Below, piece after piece: positions 24,401 through 39,400 of a stretch of DNA of 64,000 bases. Made by a program: the position numbers and the translations under genes. Origin of the DNA: Antedon mediterranea (lineage: Eukaryota > Echinodermata > Crinoidea > Comatulida > Antedonidae). Where the stretch lies: assembly GCF_964355755.1 (NCBI RefSeq), contig NC_092680.1, positions 7,295,001-7,359,000 on the forward strand. Reading direction: 5' to 3'. Position 1 is the stretch's first letter. Each line of letters opens with the position of its first letter. The notes beneath the pieces were generated by a model. It saw only the letters and a program-made list of their open reading frames with translations, did not search any database and was not told the DNA's origin.

Positions 24401-27400
24401 ATAGCTCACATTATTACAATAAACATTGGCATCATATTCAATGTACATCACATTAATAGCTCACATTATTACAATAAACATTGGCATCATATTCAATGTA
24501 CATCACATTAATAGCTCACATTATTACAATAAACATTGGCATCATATTCAATGTATATCACATTAATAGCTCACATTATTACAATAAACATTGGCATCAT
24601 ATTCAATGTACATCACATTAATAGCTCACATTATTACAATAAACATTGGCATCATATTCAATGTATATCACATTAATAGCTCACATTATTACAATAAACA
24701 TTGGCATCATATTCAGTGTACATCACATTAATAGCTCACATTATTACAATAAACATTGGCATCATATTCAATGTACATCACATTAATAGCTCACATTATT
24801 ACAATAAACATTGGCATCATATTCAATGTATATCACATTAATAGCTCACATTATTACAATAAACATTGGCATCATATTCAGTGTACATCACATTAATAGC
24901 TCACATTACTACAATAAACATTGGCATCATATTCAATGTACATCATATTAATAGCTCACATTATTACAATAAACATTGGCATCATATTCAATGTACATCA
25001 TATTAATAGCTCACATTATTACAATAAACATTGGCATCATATTCAATGTACATCACATTAATAGCTCACATTATTACAATAAACATTGGCATCATATTCA
25101 GTGTACATCACATTAATAGCTCACATTACTACAATAAACATTGGCATCATATTCAGTGTACATCACATTAATAGCTCACATTACTACAATAAACATTGGC
25201 ATCATATTCAGTGTACATCACATTAATAGCTCACATTACTACAATAAACATTGGCATCATATTCAGTGTACATCACATTAATAGCTCACATTACTACAAT
25301 AAACATTGGCATCATATTCAGTGTACATCACATTAATAGCTCACATTACTACAATAAACATTGGCATCATATTCAGTGTACATCACATTAATAGCTCACA
25401 TTACTACAATAAACATTGGCATCATATTCAATGTACATCACATTAATAGCTCACATTATTACAATAAACATTGGCATCATATTCAATGTACATCACATTT
25501 ATAGCTCACATTATTACAATAAACATTGGCATCATATTCAGTGTACATCACATTAATAGCTCACATTACTACAATAAACATTGGCATCATATTCAGTGTA
25601 CATCACATTAATAGCTCACATTATTACAATAAACATTGGCATCATATTCAGTGTACATCACATTAATAGCTCACATTACTACAATAAACATTGGCATCAT
25701 ATTCAATGTACATCATATTAATAGCTCACATTATTACATTAAACATTGGCATCATATTCAATGTACATCACATTAATAGCTCACATTATTACAATAAACA
25801 TTGGCATCATATTCAGTGTACATCACATTAATAGCTCACATTATTACAATAAACATTGGCATCATATTCAATGTACATCACATTAATAGCTCACATTATT
25901 ACAATAAACATTGGCATCATATTCAATGTACATCACATTAATAGCTCACATTATTACAATAAACATTGGCATCATATTCAATGTACATCACATTAATAGC
26001 TCACATTATTACAATAAACATTGGCATCATATTCAATGTACATCACATTAATAGCTCACATTATTACAATAAACATTGGCATCATATTCAATGTACATCA
26101 CATTAATAGCTCACATTATTACAATAAACATTGGCATCATATTCAATGTACATCACATTAATAGCTCACATTATTACAATAAACATTGGCATCATATTCA
26201 ATGTACATCACATTAATAGCTCACATTATTACAATAAACATTGGCATCATATTCAATGTATATCACATTAATAGCTCACATTATTACAATAAACATTGGC
26301 ATCATATTCAATGTACATCACATTAATAGCTCACATTATTACAATAAACATTGGCATCATATTCAATGTATATCACATTAATAGCTCACATTATTACAAT
26401 AAACATTGGCATCATATTCAGTGTACATCACATTAATAGCTCACATTACTACAATAAACATTGGCATCATATTCAATGTACATCATATTAATAGCTCACA
26501 TTATTACAATAAACATTGGCATCATATTCAATGTACATCATATTAATAGCTCACATTATTACAATAAACATTGGCATCATATTCAATGTACATCACATTA
26601 ATAGCTCACATTATTACAATAAACATTGGCATCATATTCAGTGTACATCACATTAATAGCTCACATTACTACAATAAACATTGGCATCATATTCAGTGTA
26701 CATCACATTAATAGCTCACATTACTACAATAAACATTGGCATCATATTCAATGTACATCATATTAATAGCTCACATTATTACAATAAACATTGGCATCAT
26801 ATTCAATGTACATCACATTAATAGCTCACATTATTACAATAAACATTGGCATCATATTCAATGTACATCACATTAATAGCTCACATTATTATAATAAGCA
26901 TTGGCATCATATTCAATGTATATCACATTAATAGCTCACATTATTACAATAAACATTGGCATCATATTCAATGTACATCACATTAATAGCTCACATTATT
27001 ACAATAAACATTGGCATCATATTCAATGTACATCACATTAATAGCTCACATTATTACAATAAACATTGGCATCATATTCAATGTACATCACATTAATAGC
27101 TCACATTATTACAATAAACATTGGCATCATATTCAATGTACATCACATTAATAGCTCGCATTATTACAATAAACATTGGCATCATATTCAATGTACATCA
27201 CATTAATAGCTCACATTATTACAATAAACATTGGCATCATATTCAATGTACATCACATTTATAGCTCACATTATTACAATAAACATTGGCATCATATTCA
27301 ATGTACATCACATTAATAGCTCACATTATTACAATAAACATTGGCATCATATTCAATGTACATCACATTAATAGCTCACATTATTACAATAAACATTGGC

Positions 27401-30400
27401 ATCATATTCAATGTACATCACATTTATAGCTCACATTATTACAATAAACATTGGCATCATATTCAATGTACATCACATTAATAGCTCACATTATTACAAT
27501 AAACATTGGCATCATATTCAGTGTACATCACATTAATAGCTCACATTACTACAATAAACATTGGCATCATATTCAATGTACATCACATTTATAGCTCACA
27601 TTATTACAATAAACATTGGCATCATATTCAATGTACATCACATTAATAGCTCACATTATTACAATAAACATTGGCATCATATTCAATGTACATCACATTT
27701 ATAGCTCACATTATTACAATAAACATTGGCATCATATTCAATGTACATCACATTAATAGCTCACATTATTACAATAAACATTGGCATCATATTCAATGTA
27801 CATCACATTAATAGCTCGCATTATTACAATAAACATTGGCATCATATTCAGTGTACATCACATTAATAGCTCACATTATTACAATAAACATATGCATCAT
27901 ATTCAATGTATATCACATTAATAGCTCACATTATTACAATAAACATTGGCATCATATTCAATGTACATCACATTAATAGCTCACATTATTACAATAAACA
28001 TTGGCATCATATTCAATGTACATCACATTAATAGCTCACATTATTACAATAAACATTGGCATCATATTCAATGTACATCACATTTATAGCTCACATTATT
28101 ACAATAAACATTGGCATCATATTCAATGTATATCACATTAATAGCTCACATTATTACAATAAACATTGGCATCATATTCAATGTACATCACATTAATAGC
28201 TCACATTATTACAATAAACATTGGCATCATATTCAATGTATATCACATTAATAGCTCACATTATTACAATAAACATTGGCATCATATTCAATGTACATCA
28301 CATTAATAGCTCACATTATTACAATAAACATTGGCATCATATTCAATGTACATCACATTAATAGCTCACATTATTACAATAAACATTGGCATCATATTCA
28401 ATGTACATCACATTAATAGCTCACATTATTACAATAAACATTGGCATCATATTCAATGTACATCACATTAATAGCTCACATTATTACAATAAACATTGGC
28501 ATCATATTCAATGTACATCACATTAATAGCTCACATTATTACAATAAACATTGGCATCATATTCAATGTACATCACATTAATAGCTCACATTATTACAAT
28601 AAACATTGGCATCATATTCAATGTACATCACATTAATAGCTCACATTATTACAATAAACATTGGCATCATATTCAATGTATATCACATTAATAGCTCACA
28701 TTATTACAATAAACATTGGCATCATATTCAATGTACATCACATTAATAGCTCACATTATTACAATAAACATTGGCATCATATTCAATGTACATCACATTA
28801 ATAGCTCACATTATTATAATAAACATTGGCATCATATTCAATGTACATCACATTAATAGCTCACATTATTACAATAAACATTGGCATCATATTCAATGTA
28901 CATCACATTAATAGCTCACATTATTACAATAAACATTGGCATCATATTCAGTGTACATCACATTAATAGCTCACATTATTACAATAAACATTGGCATCAT
29001 ATTCAGTGTACATCACATTAATAGCTCACATTATTACAATAAACATTGGCATCATATTCAGTGTACATCACATTAATAGCTCACATTATTACAATAAACA
29101 TTGGCATCATATTCAATGTACATCACATTTATAGCTCACATTATTACAATAAACATTGGCATCATATTCAATGTACATCACATTAATAGCTCACATTATT
29201 ACAATAAACATTGGCATCATATTCAGTGTACATCACATTAATAGCTCACATTATTACAATAAACATTGGCATCATATTCAATGTACATCACATTAATAGC
29301 TCACATTATTACAATAAACATTGGCATCATATTCAATGTACATCACATTAATAGCTCACATTATTACAATAAACATTGGCATCATATTCAATGTACATCA
29401 CATTAATAGCTCACATTATTACAATAAACATTGGCATCATATTCAGTGTACATCACATTAATAGCTCACATTATTACAATAAACATTGGCATCATATTCA
29501 ATGTACATCACATTAATAGCTCACATTATTACAATAAACATTGGCATCATATTCAATGTACATCACATTAATAGCTCACATTATTACAATAAACATTGGC
29601 ATCATATTCAATGTACATCACATTAATAGCTCACATTATTACAATAAACATTGGCATCATATTCAATGTACATCACATTAATAGCTCACATTATTACAAT
29701 AAACATTGGCATCATATTCAATGTACATCATATTAATAGCTCACATTATTACAATAAACATTGGCATCATATTCAATGTACATCACATTAATAGCTCACA
29801 TTATTACAATAAACATTGGCATCATATTCAATGTACATCGCATTAATAGCTCACATTATTACAATAAACATTGGCATCATATTCAATGTACATCACATTT
29901 ATAGCTCACATTATTACAATAAACATTGGCATCATATTCAATGTACATCACATTAATAGCTCACATTATTACAATAAACATTGGCATCATATTCAGTGTA
30001 CATCACATTAATAGCTCACATTATTACAATAAACATTGGCATCATATTCAATGTACATCACATTAATAGCTCACATTATTACAATAAACATTGGCATCAT
30101 ATTCAGTGTACATCACATTAATAGCTCACATTATTATAATAAACATTGGCATCATATTCAATGTATATCACATTAATAGCTCACATTATTACAATAAACA
30201 TTGGCATCATATTCAATGTATATCACATTAATAGCTCACATTATTACAATAAACATTGGCATCATATTCAATGTACATCACATTAATAGCTCACATTATT
30301 ACAATAAACATTGGCATCATATTCAATGTACATCACATTAATAGCTCACATTATTACAATAAACATTGGCATCATATTCAATGTACATCACATTAATAGC

Positions 30401-33400
30401 TCACATTATTACAATAAACATTGGCATCATATTCAATGTACATCACATTAATAGCTCGCATTATTACAATAAACATTGGCATCATATTCAATGTACATCA
30501 CATTAATAGCTCACATTATTACAATAAACATTGGCATCATATTCAATGTACATCACATTTATAGCTCACATTATTACAATAAACATTGGCATCATATTCA
30601 ATGTACATCACATTAATAGCTCACATTATTACAATAAACATTGGCATCATATTCAATGTACATCACATTAATAGCTCACATTATTACAATAAACATTGGC
30701 ATCATATTCAATGTACATCACATTTATAGCTCACATTATTACAATAAACATTGGCATCATATTCAATGTACATCACATTAATAGCTCACATTATTACAAT
30801 AAACATTGGCATCATATTCAATGTACATCACATTAATAGCTCACATTATTACAATAAACATTGGCATCATATTCAATGTACATCACATTTATAGCTCACA
30901 TTATTACAATAAACATTGGCATCATATTCAATGTATATCACATTAATAGCTCACATTATTACAATAAACATTGGCATCATATTCAATGTACATCACATTA
31001 ATAGCTCACATTATTACAATAAACATTGGCATCATATTCAATGTATATCACATTAATAGCTCACATTATTACAATAAACATTGGCATCATATTCAATGTA
31101 CATCACATTTATAGCTCACATTATTACAATAAACATTGGCATCATATTCAATGTACATCACATTAATAGCTCACATTATTACAATAAACATTGGCATCAT
31201 ATTCAATGTACATCACATTAATAGCTCGCATTATTACAATAAACATTGGCATCATATTCAGTGTACATCACATTAATAGCTCACATTATTACAATAAACA
31301 TTGGCATCATATTCAATGTACATCATATTAATAGCTCACATTATTACAATAAACATTGGCATCATATTCAATGTAAATCACATTAATAGCTCACATTATT
31401 ACAATAAACATTGGCATCATATTCAATGTACATCACATTAATAGCTCGCATTATTACAATAAACATTGGCATCATATTCAGTGTACATCACATTAATAGC
31501 TCACATTATTACAATAAACATTGGCATCATATTCAATGTACATCATATTAATAGCTCACATTATTACAATAAACATTGGCATCATATTCAATGTACATCA
31601 CATTAATAGCTCACATTATTACAATAAACATTGGCATCATATTCAATGTATATCACATTAATAGCTCACATTATTACAATAAACATTGGCATCATATTCA
31701 ATGTACATCACATTAATAGCTCACATTATTACAATAAACATTGGCATCATATTCAATGTATATCACATTAATAGCTCACATTATTACAATAAACATTGGC
31801 ATCATATTCAATGTACATCACATTAATAGCTCACATTATTACAATAAACATTGGCATCATATTCAATGTACATCACATTAATAGCTCACATTATTACAAT
31901 AAACATTGGCATCATATTCAATGTATATCACATTAATAGCTCACATTATTACAATAAACATTGGCATCATATTCAATGTATATCACATTAATAGCTCACA
32001 TTATTACAATAAACATTGGCATCATATTCAATGTACATCACATTAATAGCTCACATTATTACAATAAACATTGGCATCATATTCAATGTACATCACATTA
32101 ATAGCTCACATTATTACAATAAACATTGGCATCATATTCAATGTACATCACATTAATAGCTCACATTACTACAATAAACATTGGCATCATATTCAATGTA
32201 TATCACATTAATAGCTCACATTATTACAATAAACATTGGCATCATATTCAATGTACATCACATTAATAGCTCACATTATTACAATAAACATTGGCATCAT
32301 ATTCAATGTATATCACATTAATAGCTCACATTATTACAATAAACATTGGCATCATATTCAATGTACATCACATTAATAGCTCACATTATTACAATAAACA
32401 TTGGCATCATATTCAATGTACATCACATTAATAGCTCACATTATTACAATAAACATTGGCATCATATTCAATGTACATCACATTAATAGCTCACATTATT
32501 ACAATAAACATTGGCATCATATTCAATGTACATCACATTAATAGCTCGCATTATTACAATAAACATTGGCATCATATTCAATGTACATCACATTAATAGC
32601 TCACATTATTACAATAAACATTGGCATCATATTCAATGTACATCACATTTATAGCTCACATTATTACAATAAACATTGGCATCATATTCAATGTACATCA
32701 CATTAATAGCTCACATTATTACAATAAACATTGGCATCATATTCAATGTACATCACATTAATAGCTCACATTATTACAATAAACATTGGCATCATATTCA
32801 ATGTACATCACATTTATAGCTCACATTATTACAATAAACATTGGCATCATATTCAATGTACATCACATTAATAGCTCACATTATTACAATAAACATTGGC
32901 ATCATATTCAATGTACATCACATTAATAGCTCACATTATTACAATAAACATTGGCATCATATTCAATGTACATCACATTTATAGCTCACATTATTACAAT
33001 AAACATTGGCATCATATTCAATGTATATCACATTAATAGCTCACATTATTACAATAAACATTGGCATCATATTCAATGTACATCACATTAATAGCTCACA
33101 TTATTACAATAAACATTGGCATCATATTCAATGTATATCACATTAATAGCTCACATTATTACAATAAACATTGGCATCATATTCAATGTACATCACATTT
33201 ATAGCTCACATTATTACAATAAACATTGGCATCATATTCAATGTACATCACATTAATAGCTCACATTATTACAATAAACATTGGCATCATATTCAATGTA
33301 CATCACATTAATAGCTCGCATTATTACAATAAACATTGGCATCATATTCAATGTACATCATATTAATAGCTCACATTATTACAATAAACATTGGCATCAT

Positions 33401-36400
33401 ATTCAATGTAAATCACATTAATAGCTCACATTATTACAATAAACATTGGCATCATATTCAATGTATATCACATTAATAGCTCACATTATTACAATAAACA
33501 TTGGCATCATATTCAGTGTACATCACATTAATAGCTCACATTATTACAATAAACATTGGCATCATATTCAATGTACATCATATTAATAGCTCACATTATT
33601 ACAATAAACATTGGCATCATATTCAATGTAAATCACATTAATAGCTCACATTATTACAATAAACATTGGCATCATATTCAATGTACATCACATTAATAGC
33701 TCACATTATTACAATAAACATTGGCATCATATTCAATGTACATCACATTTATAGCTCACATTATTACAATAAACATTGGCATCATATTCAATGTACATCA
33801 CATTAATAGCTCACATTATTACAATAAACATTGGCATCATATTCAATGTATATCACATTAATAGCTCACATTACTACAATAAACATTGGCATCATATTCA
33901 ATGTACATCACATTAATAGCTCACATTATTACAATAAACATTGGCATCATATTCAATGTACATCACATTTATAGCTCACATTATTACAATAAACATTGGC
34001 ATCATATTCAATGTACATCACATTAATAGCTCACATTATTACAATAAACATTGGCATCATATTCAATGTACATCACATTAATAGCTCACATTATTACAAT
34101 AAACATTGGCATCATATTCAATGTACATCACATTAATAGCTCACATTATTACAATAAACATTGGCATCATATTCAATGTACATCACATTAATAGCTCACA
34201 TTATTACAATAAACATTGGCATCATATTCAATGTACATCACATTAATAGCTCACATTATTACAATAAACATTGGCATCATATTCAATGTACATCACATTA
34301 ATAGCTCACATTATTACAATAAACATTGGCATCATATTCAATGTACATCACCTTTATAGCTCACATTATTACAATAAACATTGGCATCATATTCAATGTA
34401 CATCACATTAATAGCTCACATTATTACAATAAACATTGGCATCATATTCAATGTACATCACATTTATTACAGAACATGATAGAGTGTACAGTACATGAGA
34501 TGATATTTACATCACATTTATTACAGAACATGATACAGTGTACGAGATGATATTTACATCACATTTTCAGTAGTATTAGTAAAGATAAATAAAAATGTAC
34601 TTAATATTGCATACATTTTTTATTCTGGCTTAGCCTTGCCTACTGTAAAGTATAAGGCGTTGCTGGGTGTATTGAGTTGTCTAAACCACCATATGTTTTC
34701 ATTGTATTATAATAACTCATTTGTACTTTACACTATAATTATATATTGACAATTTGAAATTAAACTTGAACTTGATCTCCAATATAGTCTATAACAAGTA
34801 TGTATGAAGAATGAAAGCACTTACCAAGTACAGTACATACATTTTTCAACAGTTTTAAATTACAGTATTGTTTGCTTTTGTTTATTATAATAATTGTTCA
34901 TTTAATTTTCTTACAGTATACACTATCAGTATATTAGAAAGTAAGATACTTGAATTGTTTATTGTGAAGAACAAATTTTCACTTTTGATTTAAATTTGAT
35001 ATCTGTTAATGAGACGATGGTACGTGCCTATGTGAGTATGTGGTTGGTGGATTAGTTTATTATTGTAGAGGGAAGGAACTTTTGTCTTTCCATGGTTTTT
35101 CCTCGGAAGCACACAACTTTGTTGGTTTATCCAAGTAAGCAGCGCTCATAGACTCCTAGTGGATTATGTTTTTTATTAGTTTGAAAAACAGAATCTATAT
35201 AGAAGTCGGAATTGATACATTATTATATGTTTCATACAGTATCTAGTCTTATTTTTAAGCCTAACACCGCAACTTGATTGTTACTTATTAAAAGCTTTCC
35301 TTCCACCCAGGTACATTAGTAATAGTATATTCATTCAATGTCTGTTATTATTGAGAACTGATTATAGATTTGACGTCAATTGTAAAGTGTACTACATTCA
35401 CAAATATATACCATTTGAGATGAAATAAGAATGATATGTCAAGCATTGTATACTATGTGTCTATTGATTTGAACACTCAATTAACTGATTGCACTGAAGG
35501 AATGAATATAAATGTGTTTTTTCAATTGAGTTTTCTACGACGTGCATTTAAATCAGAATCAGGCAATGAATAATGGAATATGGCCTAATTTCAAATATCA
35601 ACTGTCTGGCTTCCTGTTTTCATAATGTTGTGAATCCAAGTCAATCCAAAGAGTGGTTTATTTATTATTTTATAATCGCATTGGTGTATGGTGTGGGCAT
35701 ATGACTGGTGAGCTGCCAACAAATTAAGCCACTGTAAAAATGCGGCCAGATCAACTTTACTTACCATTGGTTTAGGTTAGGGTTAGGCCAGCTTTACTAC
35801 CAAACATTACCTTTTCTCACCATTGTCTAGAATGTTGTTTTTATTGATAAAGTGTGTTTATTGGCTAGAGAGTCAAATTGTTTGGAGCCTAACTTGTCCT
35901 AAGCCGTTTGCGGTGTATGCCTCTACAACTGGTTGAAGACCTACCTTATAATTATACTGCCAAACTTATTTATCTATTAAATATGTCTTATATTAAGCTC
36001 TGTCTGCATTATCAAACTAGTTTTATAAAAAAACTATGTTGTGCCCAAATATGGTAGTGATATGCTCAAATATAATAGTGATATGGTATCATCATGTCCA
36101 TATATGGCCACATAAATTTGATAGTGGAGACATTGCTTTACACTACTGTACAGTTTGTCAACCTTTAAGCTCTGTCTACACTAATCAAACTTTATATGAC
36201 AAAAAAATGTGATGTGTCCATATATGGACATGATGATGTCATATCACTACCACATTTTGGGCACATCACATTTGTTTGTCAAACTAGTTTAATAGTGTAG
36301 ACAGAGCTTAAGACAAGTAGTAGATTTAACATAAATGTACAGGTATTATTTCTACAGTATTTATTTCGTGTTTAACCTGGGAAAACATCTCAGTTAATAA

Positions 36401-39400
36401 TCAAACTGTATTTATGCCTTGGAGATCCCTCTAGTCATGAAATTCACCACTGGCTTAAATTCCCCCTGGATAATTGGATAGCATTCTGTGTAAATATGCT
36501 TTTGCATTTAAACTTAATGAAATACTAGCACTCAGTAGTAGCATGGTGAAATCTGAAATACTTTAATGTGTACATTTCACTGTATTATAGTCTACTGTAA
36601 AATTAACATAATTTCCATAAATAAATATAGCATATATTTTTGTTATCCAATTTCTGTTGAGTAACCGACATTTTACGAGAGCCTGTGTAACTACCGTATA
36701 TAAAAATATACAGTAAACATTTACATTGAGCTTAAAACTGTAAATTTAATTCTTGAAAAATTTAAAAGTTTCATTGAAAGTATATTGTAGATACCAGTAA
36801 AAGATTGCCTTGTGGCATTCACAATAATTTAAAATTATTAATAAAATGTTATTTAAATGTTTAATCTTGTTTTGGCTACAAATTCATCTACAATACAGTA
36901 AGATTTTGTCTGAATGATGTAGTTATTTGGAAAATTAACATATTAATAAACTAAAGCTCTGTCTCCACTATCAAAGTTCATGTGGACATGGACATGTAAT
37001 ATCACTACCATATTTGGGCATATCACTACCATATTTGGGCATATCACTACCATATTTGGGCATATCACTACCATATTTAGGCATATCACTACCATATTTG
37101 GGCATATCACTACCATATTTGGGCATATTACTACCATATTTAGGCACATCACAATTTTTGTTGTTAAATTAATTTGATAGTGTAGACGGAGCTCAACATT
37201 AGAGACTTTTTACCCTATCCTTATTCTTGGGATTTATTTTTGTAAATTCCCCTCAAAATAGTTTAGCCTGATGATATTGTCCTTTGAAGAATTTTATATT
37301 GATAATACTTTAGAGTATGCTCATTGATACATACAATAAGACTTTAAGGTTTGGGCTTTACGGTAATATTTACAGTGCAGTATGTTAACTATGAACCAAT
37401 ACCGCTGCCAGTAATTACTAAGACACATCATAGTCGATCTATAGTAATAGAATAAGACAAGTTCTATTATCCCAATGTTGTAATTACAATAATTTATGAT
37501 CCTCTATATAAACCAACCTACACCAAGAAGATAAAAAAAATACATATAAATAAATTAAAATTATATGAATTAATAATAAAGGTTATAATAATGTCTTTGT
37601 TTATTTTACTTCAGTTTAAATATTATAATCATTTCCTGAAAAATATAAAATTGAAGTAAAATAAAATAAAAATATTTATTGAACAGCTTTGGAAATAAAC
37701 ATTTAATAATCATAAAATTACATAACAGTTGATAAAATTGTTTAGTGAGTATAAAACTCTGTCTACACTATCAAATTAGTTTGACAAAAAAAAGTGTGAC
37801 GTGCCTAAATACGGTAGGAGTGATATTCCAAAATATGGTAGTGATATCCAATTATCATGTCCATATTTGGGCACATCACATTTTTTTGGTGATATAAAGT
37901 TTGATAGTGTAGACAGAGCTTGATACAATCTTATGGACAACCTTGTGTTATATTATCAATCATTGGAGGTAATTTATAAATTACAAGAGTATACGGAAAT
38001 AAAGAAATGAATAGATGCAATTGATTCATTTTCTTGTCATGATAAATATGTCCCTAGCCTTCCTTGATGCATTGCACAATTAAATACACTGACTATAGTA
38101 CTTTTTAAATAACTATAGAAAATCTAAAGAATCGTTTTTATTACAGATTTTAAAAAGCGTGTTACCATCTTTAATCTTGTATTTCAATTCTTTAAAGCAT
38201 CATGAGCGTCTTCTAGAATTTACATAGCTTGACCTTGAATTTAAATTGCGAAAAGGTAATTTATTTTGTATAGTATTAGTAGGTATTCCTTCATGGGTAT
38301 GCAGCCTATGTGCGTAATATGCAGAGAACATTAAGAAAAAGCATATAGATTATGGTAAATTAACAACTGTAGTGAAAATACGGAATGAGATAGAAACAAA
38401 GGGTTGTGTAAACTATAGCCTCATCAAGACTGTATGTATCAATATAAAATTGTCCGGTGGTTCTGGTAACCCTCCCCCCCCCCTTTTACAGCGAACCCCC
38501 TAAATCTACGGTGAACCCCCTTTATCTACACCAAACCCCCACCCACGACATGCCCTACTACCCCTAAATATAAATAAATTTACTATATTTTATTACGAGG
38601 TACATTTATGGTATACCCTTTTTATATTATTTTACTAGTTAAACACAGACATTTAATGTGTTGCCAGATAAATCAGCTTTTGTGTTGTTATCTATCATTT
38701 CTTGACAAAGGCTATTTTAAGGTAGAAATAATGATGTAAAGGAAATAGCCAATTAGTTGTTTTTTTCTTAAATTCCAAAGGGTGATGTATTAAATCGCTT
38801 AAAGGTACAATACAGTACAGTACAGTTAATGAAATATATCTTTCAGTCGAGCCCCTTTCTCACAGATGTGCCTGCAATATACCGGTGGGTCATTTTGAAG
38901 TATCATAATAATTATTAACTTTCACCAAAAATTAGTTGGAAAAAAAATAATTTAACCGAAATACGGACATTTTTTTGTTCAAAACATAACTCATAATGCA
39001 ACGCGCTTGTTTGGCTAGTCTGTATGCATAATCATAAAACTTCCTCGCGATCTGTGTGAAAACACCTTCTTAACCGTGACGAGTTGTAAACAATCCTAAT
39101 TAGCATCATGCATAATGCATACGCGTGGTTTGAAATCTTTGTTTACTTTCGTTCGTGATGATTTTCCAGAAGAAATGTAATCAAATTAATTTACCTGTTA
39201 ATTACGTAAATTTGTTGTTTTTTACTTGAATTTTCGACTTAAAGTGAATAACTTTAATATTACTTTGATATGACCAATTTAAATTTAGAATATTTTTTTT
39301 TTCATTTTTTGTGTTTCAAGGGACAATACATCTTTAAGCAGTTCTCTTATCTCATTATCCCTCCAGTTCGACATTATTATTGTTAATTGAATTGAATCGG

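Noticed and set aside
22581-34460. CRISPR-like regular array
   Set aside because: The 55-bp units are contiguous and nearly identical with no unique spacers, no cas genes, and the context is a eukaryotic intron.
34326-34550. 74-aa ORF at the end of the satellite
   Set aside because: It is a translation of the last satellite units and border monomers.
36943-37177. ORFs with repeated HITTIFG / NMVVICP motifs
   Set aside because: They are products of the 21-bp tandem core of P1 MITE copy 10.
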